This document shows, piece by piece, positions 17,525 through 24,379 of a DNA stretch of 64,000 bases. Below the pieces are notes generated by a model. That model worked only from the letters and a program-made list of their open reading frames with translations, did not search any database and had not been told where the DNA came from. How positions within the stretch are numbered: position 1 is the stretch's first letter; each line of letters begins with the position of its first letter. A program made the position numbers and the translations under genes. The stretch comes from RHLJ01 sp965247355 (GTDB lineage Bacteria > Bacteroidota > Rhodothermia > Balneolales > Balneolaceae), in assembly GCA_965247355.1 (NCBI GenBank), contig OZ252011.1:930001-994000 (forward strand), given 5' to 3'.

Positions 17525-18205
17525 TTAACCCTGTGTAGAGTTTTTTAATTTGAATGTAATTGGTAATGTATATCTAACCTGAACGGGTCTTCCACGTTGC
17601 ATACCAGGTTTAAAATTAGCTTCTTTAACAGCTCTGATAGCTTCTTCGTCACATCCACCGCCAATTCCTCTTACAATAAACGGATCAATTACATTACCTT
17701 GCTTATCAATTACGAATTGTACTATCACTTTACCTTGAATTCCTGCTTTCATTGCAATCGGTGGATAAACGATTTTTTTCTGGATAGCATTTATTCCTCC
17801 AATTAAAACTGGTGGCTGTTCTACAATGATAAAGATTTCATCTTCAACTTCTTCCTCATCATTTGTAGGTCTTGGTGGTGGTGGCACATCCAAAACATCT
17901 CCAAAATCTATTTCTGCATCGATATCAATGATTTCGTCTTCAATGACTTCATCATTAGGTACTTCGATTGGAACAACAGGCCTTGGAGGTGCAGGTGCTT
18001 TTAATTCCTGCTTAGTTTGAACTATTTCCTCGATAAAAACTTCTTCCTGAGTTTCTACCTTTATTACCTCTTTTTCTGGGGCCGGATTGAAATCCATACG
18101 CACAACTAATAAACTAATTGTTAGTGAAAGAATTAATCCGAGTTCCATAGTAATGCGATAACTTTTTTGAAGAGACTGACGGGTGATTTTAATTGGAACT
18201 TTCAT
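17525..18205 (-). CDS. TonB-like energy transducer, copy 1
   Basis: A 226-residue TonB family protein that would couple the inner-membrane proton motive force to outer-membrane transport. It has one N-terminal membrane helix (LGLILSLTISLLVV), a Glu/Pro-rich periplasmic linker (APAPPRPVVPIEVPNDE, DVPPPPRP) and a C-terminal TonB domain (GKVIVQFVIDKQGNV, RGIGGGCDEEAI, YTLPITFKL). The ATG at 18205 is chosen because AGGAGGT precedes it. A paralogue lies 124 bp upstream. No ExbB/ExbD or receptor gene is nearby, so they must share components encoded elsewhere. Confidence 0.9.
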   Translation of the reverse strand: MKVPIKITRQSLQKSYRITMELGLILSLTISLLVVRMDFNPAPEKEVIKVETQEEVFIEEIVQTKQELKAPAPPRPVVPIEVPNDEVIEDEIIDIDAEIDFGDVLDVPPPPRPTNDEEEVEDEIFIIVEQPPVLIGGINAIQKKIVYPPIAMKAGIQGKVIVQFVIDKQGNVIDPFIVRGIGGGCDEEAIRAVKEANFKPGMQRGRPVQVRYTLPITFKLKNSTQG

Positions 18206-18210
18206 GATAT

Positions 18211-18217
18211 ACCTCCT
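18211..18217 (-). promoter_or_regulatory. Strong ribosome binding site deciding the TonB copy 1 start
   Basis: AGGAGGT on the - strand lies five bases before the ATG at 18205. It is the clearest Shine-Dalgarno sequence in this part of the window and argues against the 13-codon N-terminal extension available upstream. Confidence 0.8.
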
Positions 18218-18277
18218 ATCAACTTTAGTTATAGGAAAGTACACCCCGATTGTGAAGTATTTATGAAATTATCTTCC

Positions 18278-18305
18278 AAAAAAATAGCCTCTGAAAGAGG
18301 CTATT
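18278..18305 (-). terminator. Rho-independent terminator after TonB copy 2
   Basis: A perfect 10-bp stem AATAGCCTCT / AGAGGCTATT with a 3-base loop is followed, on the - strand, by a run of seven U residues. It lies 25 bp after the stop of the upstream TonB-like gene. The second TonB gene is therefore probably expressed mainly from its own promoter. Confidence 0.88.
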
Positions 18306-18329
18306 AGTGCAATAAGAGTACTCAAAAAT

Positions 18330-18989
18330 TTATTTAAGACTAAATGTGATTGGTAAACTATAACTAACATTAACAGGTACTCCACGCTGTCTGCCCGGCT
18401 TGAATTTAGCTCCTTTTAAAGCTTCTAATGCAGCTTCATCGCAGCCTCCACCTATGCCTCTAACAACTCTAGGGTTCACAATTTCACCTTTTTTATCCAC
18501 TACAAACTGAATAATAACACGACCTTCTATACCTGCTTTTCGTGCCATTTCCGGATACTTGATTCTTTTCTGAACACCGGCTATTCCTCCAATTAATTCT
18601 GGTGGATTTTCAACTACCACAAAGATTTCATCTTCAACTTCGTTAGATGGTGGTGGCGGTGGTGGTAAATCAAGTGGTCCGTCCAGGTCTAATTCTGCAT
18701 CCAGATTAAGAATCTCATCCTCAATAACCTCATCATTTGGCACTTCAACTGGTACCGGTGGTCTTGGTGGTGGTGGCGGTGTTTCAACTTGTTTTGTTTG
18801 TATCACTTCTTCCATAACAACTTCTTCCTGAACGTCTATTGGAATAACCTCTGGTGGTTCAGATTCTATGGTGATTTTAAAAGCGATAAGAAAAATGGCT
18901 AAACTTGCGATAAGCCCTATCTGCAAATGAAGACTGTAATGCTTCCTGTGATCTTTGATCCTTTTCATTCGTTTGGTTGGTTCTCTCAT
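18330..18989 (-). CDS. TonB-like energy transducer, copy 2
   Basis: A 219-residue paralogue of the gene downstream with the same architecture: a membrane helix (LQIGLIASLAIFLIAF), a linker with polyproline runs (PPPPPRPPVPVEVPNDE, DLPPPPPPSNE) and the TonB C-terminal domain (GRVIIQFVVDKKGEIVNP, RGIGGGCDEAAL, VNVSYSLPITFSL). The ATG at 18989 has AGGA five bases upstream and is preferred over an extended start. The pair conserve the acidic motif EVPNDEVIEDE, and duplication in place is the simplest origin. A terminator separates the two genes. Confidence 0.9.
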   Translation of the reverse strand: MREPTKRMKRIKDHRKHYSLHLQIGLIASLAIFLIAFKITIESEPPEVIPIDVQEEVVMEEVIQTKQVETPPPPPRPPVPVEVPNDEVIEDEILNLDAELDLDGPLDLPPPPPPSNEVEDEIFVVVENPPELIGGIAGVQKRIKYPEMARKAGIEGRVIIQFVVDKKGEIVNPRVVRGIGGGCDEAALEALKGAKFKPGRQRGVPVNVSYSLPITFSLK

Positions 18990-19071
18990 AAGTATTCCTA
19001 TTTGTTGTTTTAAACCGGACGCATTATCCGAAAACAAGATTAATTTGTTGCGTTCTAAATATGATTAAATG

Positions 19072-19959
19072 TTAAATTTTTTTATAGATCACCTTTAATT
19101 GACTGTTATTCAATTTTATTTCGAATTGATTTTCTTGAGATTCAACCTCTCCATCTGCATGTACAAAAACAGCTTCTGAAGTATTTATAATGGCTTTATT
19201 AGATCTGAAAACTGAATGAATGTTATCAGATAAACTATACCCTAAAGACAATCGAATGAATTCAATTGCCAGACGTATTTTTGAAACATTGTTAATAATT
19301 ATGATTTCAAAAAGTCCATCATCATTCACTGACTCCTTAGAAACGAAATAACGACCTCCCTCCCATTTCCCATTTGCTACTACAATCATCAATGTCATTA
19401 AAGTATAAATCTCAGTATCAGCTTTTATAGTAACAGAGAAGGGTTTACTGGTTATGAGCGATTGCAGCCCAGCAATAACATATTTTGAAGAGCCTTTAAT
19501 AAAGGGGAGTTTTGAAGCATACCAATTAGTTCTACCATCAAAGCCTAAGCCAAGAGTATTTATAAAGTATGATTCATTAAATTGAATGAGATCAAGGTTT
19601 CTCGTTTGTAAGGAAGCGAGAGCATCAAGATTCTCAGAAAGAGAAGATGATAAACCAAGCATCTTAGCGAAATCATTTCCTGTTCCAATCGGAAGCAACC
19701 CAAATAACGTATTTGAGTCTTTCAATCCAATCGCAACCTTTCGTGCTGTACCATCACCACCACAAGCAACCAAAACATCAAAATTATGACTTTCCAAAGC
19801 CACAATTTCAATTATTGAATCTTCCGGGTTTACTTCGATAAGCTTAACATTACCTAGTTTTTGCTGGATTTCAGTCCAGTTATTTTTGAGTAAGGAAAGA
19901 GCCCGCCCAGAATTGGCGCCTTTATTTACAATCAAACAAAAGTTTTTTTGGGCACTCAA
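19072..19959 (-). CDS. Diacylglycerol kinase-like lipid kinase (YegS/DagK family)
   Basis: A 295-residue lipid kinase with the DAGK catalytic domain. The nucleotide-binding motif is VACGGDGTARKVAIGL and the second block LLPIGTGNDFAKMLGL. Enzymes of this family phosphorylate diacylglycerol or other lipid alcohols at the inner membrane. It starts at TTG, three bases after the stop of the DUF952 gene upstream, which makes it the last gene of a five-gene - strand operon. The YegS, DgkB or sphingosine-kinase-like sub-type cannot be settled from sequence. Confidence 0.9.
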   Translation of the reverse strand: MSAQKNFCLIVNKGANSGRALSLLKNNWTEIQQKLGNVKLIEVNPEDSIIEIVALESHNFDVLVACGGDGTARKVAIGLKDSNTLFGLLPIGTGNDFAKMLGLSSSLSENLDALASLQTRNLDLIQFNESYFINTLGLGFDGRTNWYASKLPFIKGSSKYVIAGLQSLITSKPFSVTIKADTEIYTLMTLMIVVANGKWEGGRYFVSKESVNDDGLFEIIIINNVSKIRLAIEFIRLSLGYSLSDNIHSVFRSNKAIINTSEAVFVHADGEVESQENQFEIKLNNSQLKVIYKKI

Positions 19960-19962
19960 AAC

Positions 19963-20310
19963 TTAATCGAAGTGTTTGACCCTTATCGAGAAGCTTCCTT
20001 TTTTCCCTCGTTTAATTAAAATGCGATCAATGATGGCGTCGATTGAGAATGCACCATACAAATTTGGATAGGTTTCATCTCCTGTTTTCTCGTTTTTGAT
20101 TGGAACTTGTATACGAAGTGGATCAATAATAATTAGAAAAAGCTCGTCATCATCTTTAAAAAAATTATTAGCGGCGTACTCAACCTGTGTTCCGCTGTAG
20201 CATTGAATGAATCCTTTCTCTTTCAAAGAAGTTGGATCAAAGCTCCCTGAAGAAGAATATATTTTCCATTCAGGTTTTGTAATCAGAGTAAATAAGAGAT
20301 CGTATTCCAA
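19963..20310 (-). CDS. DUF952 domain protein
   Basis: A 115-residue protein of the DUF952 family. Family landmarks are the opening LITKPEWK, a KGFIQCYSGTQVEYAANNFF block, LFLIIIDPLRI, and the closing YPNLYGAFSIDAII. The fold is related to ADP-ribosyltransferase-like proteins according to the family literature, but no activity is proven. It lies between an AstE-like deacylase (6 bp upstream) and a lipid kinase (3 bp downstream) in the same operon. Role unknown. Confidence 0.85.
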   Translation of the reverse strand: MEYDLLFTLITKPEWKIYSSSGSFDPTSLKEKGFIQCYSGTQVEYAANNFFKDDDELFLIIIDPLRIQVPIKNEKTGDETYPNLYGAFSIDAIIDRILIKRGKKGSFSIRVKHFD

Positions 20311-20316
20311 GATAGT

Positions 20317-21258
20317 TTAATTATATGCGATATGAATGAGAGCGTCCCCTTTATGAACAACTGGATTATTATTTTGTCCAATAATAATTCCAGAACCTGA
20401 AAATACGACTTTTGTTTTCGTGCCTCCAAATGGATCGTTGATATATCCTAAAATTTGTTTGTTTTCAACTTCTGCACCAAGCTTAAATTCAGGAAGAAAC
20501 AGTCCGGCGGTTTTTGCTCGTACCCAAGTTGATTTCCGCTTCATAGTTGTGATTTTCGTTTCAGGCGCCTCATCAATCATACCTAAATGTTTCATTAACC
20601 TGAGTGTACCATCAACGCCAACCTGAATCGCATCAGTATCAAACCTAAGTGATTCTCCTGCTTCGTACACCAGAATGGGTTTCCCTTTTTTGTGGGCAGC
20701 ACTTCTGAAGGACTTTGCAATTAAGGTAGAATGCAAAGTTACCGGTGCATTAAAAGCTTTGGCTAATTCTTTGGCATCGCTAAGATTGAAAGAACACCGG
20801 ATTTGAGGATAGTTTGCGCGACTGGCGCCTCCAGTGTGAAAATCTATTCCACAATCAACCTGTGGAATTATCTCTTTCATAAGTGTATATGCTAATAAAC
20901 GAGCGAGTGAGCCTCCCTTCACTCCTGGAAAACTTCGATTAATATCTTTCCCATCCGGAACACCTCGTTCGTTTAAAATAAACCCATAAACATTGACTAT
21001 AGGCATGGCAATTATCGTCCCTTTTTCAGGAACTATTTTTCTGGATGTTATCAACTGGCGAATAATTTCGATGCCATTTATTTCATCACCATGCAAACCT
21101 CCGGTAAGTAGCAGAACGGGACCATCCTTCTTAGCACGATACACATGAACAGGGAGACTAATTGTTGTATAAGTTGGGAGTCTGGCAATATCCAGATTAA
21201 TTTTTTTATGCTCTCCAAGACCAATTTTCTGGTCTTTAATTGTAATAAAATCAGGCAT
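20317..21258 (-). CDS. Succinylglutamate desuccinylase/aspartoacylase-like zinc hydrolase (M14 family)
   Basis: A 313-residue metal-dependent hydrolase of the AstE/aspartoacylase branch of the M14 carboxypeptidase fold. The zinc ligands are visible in GGLHGDEINGIE (His and Glu), and a later His in CGIDFHTGG. The substrate-side block NERGVPDGKDINRSFPG is typical. A C-terminal barrel-like domain follows (GLFLPEFKLGAEVENKQILGYI). It overlaps the RimK-type ligase gene by 8 bp. In this pairing it probably removes acyl or amino-acid groups that the ligase adds. The substrate is unknown. Confidence 0.9.
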   Translation of the reverse strand: MPDFITIKDQKIGLGEHKKINLDIARLPTYTTISLPVHVYRAKKDGPVLLLTGGLHGDEINGIEIIRQLITSRKIVPEKGTIIAMPIVNVYGFILNERGVPDGKDINRSFPGVKGGSLARLLAYTLMKEIIPQVDCGIDFHTGGASRANYPQIRCSFNLSDAKELAKAFNAPVTLHSTLIAKSFRSAAHKKGKPILVYEAGESLRFDTDAIQVGVDGTLRLMKHLGMIDEAPETKITTMKRKSTWVRAKTAGLFLPEFKLGAEVENKQILGYINDPFGGTKTKVVFSGSGIIIGQNNNPVVHKGDALIHIAYN

Positions 21259-22180
21259 TACTTTTAATCTTGCGACGCTTAGTCGGCTTTATTTTCATTG
21301 CCTCAGTCTGAGCTATTACATAATTAACTATTGAAGCAGCAATGTCTTTGCCTGTAGTTTTTTCAATTCCTTCAAGACCTGGTGAAGAATTTACTTCTAG
21401 GATTAGAGGCCCGCGCTCTGACTGGAGCAGATCTACTCCTGCAACGGGTAGTCCCATTGCCTGAGAGGCTGTCAGGGCTGCTTCACGTTCTTTTTTAGTA
21501 AGTTTGATGAGTGAACTACTACCCCCCTGGTGCAAATTTGATCTGAATTCGCCTTCTTTTCCCTGTCTTTTCATGGCTCCTACAACCTTACCATCCACAA
21601 CAAAAGCCCGTATATCAGCTCCTTTTGATTCAGAAACAAACTCCTGGACAATTACTCTAGCTTTCATGCTATGAAAAGCTTCAATAATAGACTGTGCGGC
21701 TTTCTTGGTTGGAGCCAGAACAACTCCATAACCCTGAGTTCCTTCCAGTAATTTTACAATAAGTGGAGCTCCACCAACTGAATCGATAAGTTTATTTACC
21801 TCTTTCGAATAATTGGTAAACACTGTTTTTGGTAGTCCGACTCCTGAACTAGCCAGAATTTGAAGACTTCTCAATTTATCCCGTGAACGAACTAATGCCT
21901 GAGAATGCACTGCAGTGAACTTATTCATCATTTCAAACTGACGAACTACAGCAGTACCATAAAAAGTTACTGATGCACCAATTCTTGGAATAACGGCATC
22001 TAAATCATTCAGGCTTTCCCCTTTGTAGTAAATATCAGGTTTATCCTGTTCAATAATAATATCGCATTTAAGGTGATCTATGATTTTAGCTTCATGTCCT
22101 TTGGCTTCTATAGCCTCCACTAATCTTCGCGTTGAATAGAGTTCTGGATTACGTGATAAGATTCCAATTTTTAAATTCAA
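21251..22180 (-). CDS. RimK-type ATP-grasp amino-acid ligase
   Basis: A 309-residue ATP-grasp enzyme of the RimK family, which adds glutamate or related amino acids to a protein or peptide C-terminus. Visible features are the N-terminal IGILSRNPELYSTRRL, the ATP-grasp strand PLIVKLLEGTQGYGVVLA, VQEFV, DIRAFVVDGKVVGAM and the metal site LEVNSSPGLEGIE. The start is TTG, preceded by AGAGGA, and overlaps the protease gene stop by 4 bp (TTGA). The tail KIKPTKRRKIKSN is basic. Whether the target is ribosomal protein S6 or something else cannot be seen. Confidence 0.92.
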   Translation of the reverse strand: MNLKIGILSRNPELYSTRRLVEAIEAKGHEAKIIDHLKCDIIIEQDKPDIYYKGESLNDLDAVIPRIGASVTFYGTAVVRQFEMMNKFTAVHSQALVRSRDKLRSLQILASSGVGLPKTVFTNYSKEVNKLIDSVGGAPLIVKLLEGTQGYGVVLAPTKKAAQSIIEAFHSMKARVIVQEFVSESKGADIRAFVVDGKVVGAMKRQGKEGEFRSNLHQGGSSSLIKLTKKEREAALTASQAMGLPVAGVDLLQSERGPLILEVNSSPGLEGIEKTTGKDIAASIVNYVIAQTEAMKIKPTKRRKIKSNA

Positions 22181-22647
22181 GAATTCCTCTCTGATATTTT
22201 GTGTGATAAGTTTTTCTTAGATACATCAACGATAAACTTATTTTTTAAAAATTTTCTACCTATTAAAATAGGGTATTTCATTTCTGACCGATCGGTTAAA
22301 GAAAGCTCAATATCATATTCTTCATCAAAGAATTTGATAACCGTTTTTATAAAAAAACGGGATTCACTTACTCCATTCGAACTTTTTACATCCCTCCTGT
22401 CAAAAATAGGGAATTCAATGAGTTGATCATTATATGCTGGATGTTCAGGATCTAATAAATTGAAACGTATGTAGGCTTTACCAGATCGATCATATTCTTC
22501 AATATGATGGCAGTGAAGGCTTGAAGTATAGGCTCCGGTATCAATTTTTGCTTCGATACTTTGGATATTCCATTCCGGAAGTTCAACAAGCTCAATACGC
22601 CCAATGGTATGAAGTTTTCGTTTTATCATTGATTTTAAAAATATCAC
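22177..22647 (-). CDS. Retropepsin-like ATP-dependent zinc protease family protein (RimB-like)
   Basis: A 156-residue protein of the family annotated as ATP-dependent zinc protease (PF05618), which has a retropepsin-like fold. The DTGAYTSSLHC motif holds the single aspartyl-protease-type active-site Asp, and the end block YPILIGRKFLKNKFIVDV corresponds to the second half of the fold. The GTG at 22647 is chosen because GGAGGTGA lies 9 bases upstream; an internal ATG at 22629 lacks such a site. It is first in the operon with the RimK-type ligase and the AstE-like hydrolase, a combination found repeatedly in bacteria. Confidence 0.85.
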   Translation of the reverse strand: MIFLKSMIKRKLHTIGRIELVELPEWNIQSIEAKIDTGAYTSSLHCHHIEEYDRSGKAYIRFNLLDPEHPAYNDQLIEFPIFDRRDVKSSNGVSESRFFIKTVIKFFDEEYDIELSLTDRSEMKYPILIGRKFLKNKFIVDVSKKNLSHKISERNS

Positions 22648-22656
22648 TAATTAAGC

Positions 22657-22664
22657 TCACCTCC
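22657..22664 (-). promoter_or_regulatory. Strong ribosome binding site for the retropepsin-like gene
   Basis: GGAGGTGA on the - strand is nearly perfectly complementary to the 16S rRNA 3' end and lies nine bases before the GTG at 22647. It decides the start in favour of that GTG. Confidence 0.78.
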
Positions 22665-22726
22665 ATACAATTAAAGAGATTATTATATCTTTTAATAAGT
22701 GAAGATATTGATACATTTAAACCGTT

Positions 22727-23266
22727 ATGAAATCATGGTTATTTCTTTTTATTCTGATGCTTTTCTCTATTCAAACTAATGCTCAACTATTGAATGGACC
22801 TCCTGAACATGCATATAATCAAACTATAAGCACTTTTTACCTGGAAGTTGGAGGAAACGCTACCTTTGCCTCTATTAATTATGACCTTACATTAGGAAAT
22901 AATTATGGAGTTCGGGTAGGTGCATCACCGGGATTATTTCTGGTAGATCATGAAAATGACGACCCAGAGTTTGATTACAATTACGATTTTGTTGGGTTGA
23001 TTGGAGCATATAAATTGCATGGAATTGGACCTCATAAATGGGAAACAGGAATTGGAGCGGTATTTGGGGAGACAATTACTCTCCGGGATGATACTTATCC
23101 TTCGGTACCAGCTTTAGTGCTAAATATTGGATACCGTTTCGTTACCAATAAACACAGAGGGTTAAGCTTACGAGGAATGTTTACCCCTTCAATCAGTAAT
23201 AATGGAATCATACCTTGGTTTGGAGCTTCTTTAGGAATTTCATTTCAAAACAAAATAAATGATTAA
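22727..23266 (+). CDS. Exported protein, probably a small outer-membrane barrel
   Basis: A 179-residue protein with a signal peptide (residues 1-19, ending QTNAQ). The mature part alternates aromatic and polar residues in short strands (TFYLEVGGNATFASINY, NYGVRVGASPGLFL, HKWETGIGAVFGE) and ends WFGASLGISFQ, which suggests an eight-stranded outer-membrane barrel. No family is assigned. Its stop overlaps the following enzyme gene by 8 bp. It is divergent from the retropepsin operon, with a 79-bp gap that must hold both promoters. Confidence 0.72.
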   Translation: MKSWLFLFILMLFSIQTNAQLLNGPPEHAYNQTISTFYLEVGGNATFASINYDLTLGNNYGVRVGASPGLFLVDHENDDPEFDYNYDFVGLIGAYKLHGIGPHKWETGIGAVFGETITLRDDTYPSVPALVLNIGYRFVTNKHRGLSLRGMFTPSISNNGIIPWFGASLGISFQNKIND

Positions 23267-24347
23267 AGACACTACACTCATTCTTGATGAAGTAAAAGCA
23301 AAAAAGAATATCAGGGAAATGACCAGTAAAGCCCGGAACCTGAATCTTGAACTAAGACCTCATTTTAAGACGCATCAGTCACATAAAATTGGAAGCTGGT
23401 TCAGGGATGAAGGAGTTGAAGGAATTACTGTTTCTTCCATCAAGATGGCTGAATATTTTGCAGCTGATAACTGGAAAAGTATCACTATTGCATTTCCCAT
23501 TAACATACTGGAAGCAAGCCGATTAGATGAATTAGCTTCTTCAATTGATATAAGAGTATTGGCTACTGAGATCGAAGTACTTGATAAACTAAATAAGATG
23601 GTCTCGAATAAGATCGGAATTTATATTGAGGTTGATCCGAATTACCAACGAAGCGGAATTCCAATATCTGAATTCGATAGGCTTTCGGAAATAAAATCTT
23701 TCGTAGAGAATGCACAAAGTCTTCGGTTTGAGGGATTCTATGCACACTCTGGACATACTTATAGATGCAGATCTAAAGAAGAAATTCGAAATCTTGCTTC
23801 TCCTATTATTGAAGACATTGCTAATTTAAAGTCTCATTTCAATGCACCAATATGCTTTGGAGATACTCCTTCCTGCTCGGTATTAGATGACTTTGGGGTA
23901 GTAGACCAACTCAGTCCTGGTAATTTTGTGTTTTTTGACTGGACACAAGTCAATATTCAATCTTGCGAGTTTAATGAGATTTCAATAGCGATGTACTGCC
24001 CGGTTGTGGCTAAATATCCTGAACGAAATGAATTGGTTATACACGGTGGGGCAGTACATTTTTCAAAAGATTCTTTTCCCGATGAATCAGGAAAACCCTA
24101 TTTCGGAGTAATTGCAGAAAAAAAAGATTCAGGTTGGGGAAATGTTGTTGAAGGCGCGATCCTTAAGTCTGTTTCACAGGAACATGGAATTGTGAGTTGT
24201 ACTTCTGAGTATCTTAAAAAAGTAAATATTGGAGATATTATACCCATCATTCCTATACACTCTTGTCTTACTGCGGATGTAATGGGTAGCTATGTGAGTA
24301 CTACAGGAGAAAAGATTGATCATCTAAGCGAAAAGAAAATCATGTAA
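23259..24347 (+). CDS. D-threonine aldolase/D-serine dehydratase-like PLP enzyme
   Basis: A 362-residue fold-type III PLP enzyme with an alanine racemase N-terminal domain and a D-serine dehydratase-like C-terminal domain. The PLP Lys is Lys37 in LRPHFKTHQ. The metal site near the C-terminus shows His334 and Cys336 (IPIHSCLT), typical of metal-dependent D-threonine aldolases and eukaryote-type D-serine dehydratases. Also visible are YAHSGHTYR and GDTPSCS. It acts on a D-amino acid, but aldolase and dehydratase activity cannot be separated by sequence. A bidirectional terminator follows directly. Confidence 0.87.
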   Translation: MIKDTTLILDEVKAKKNIREMTSKARNLNLELRPHFKTHQSHKIGSWFRDEGVEGITVSSIKMAEYFAADNWKSITIAFPINILEASRLDELASSIDIRVLATEIEVLDKLNKMVSNKIGIYIEVDPNYQRSGIPISEFDRLSEIKSFVENAQSLRFEGFYAHSGHTYRCRSKEEIRNLASPIIEDIANLKSHFNAPICFGDTPSCSVLDDFGVVDQLSPGNFVFFDWTQVNIQSCEFNEISIAMYCPVVAKYPERNELVIHGGAVHFSKDSFPDESGKPYFGVIAEKKDSGWGNVVEGAILKSVSQEHGIVSCTSEYLKKVNIGDIIPIIPIHSCLTADVMGSYVSTTGEKIDHLSEKKIM

Positions 24348-24350
24348 ACA

Positions 24351-24379
24351 AAAAAGGCTCCCGAAGGAGCCTTTAATTT
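24351..24379. terminator. Bidirectional terminator between convergent genes
   Basis: A 9-bp stem AAAGGCTCC / GGAGCCTTT with loop CGAA has an A-run on its left and a T-run on its right, so it can terminate transcripts from both strands. It fills the 32-bp gap between the PLP enzyme gene and the convergent amidohydrolase gene. Confidence 0.9.
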
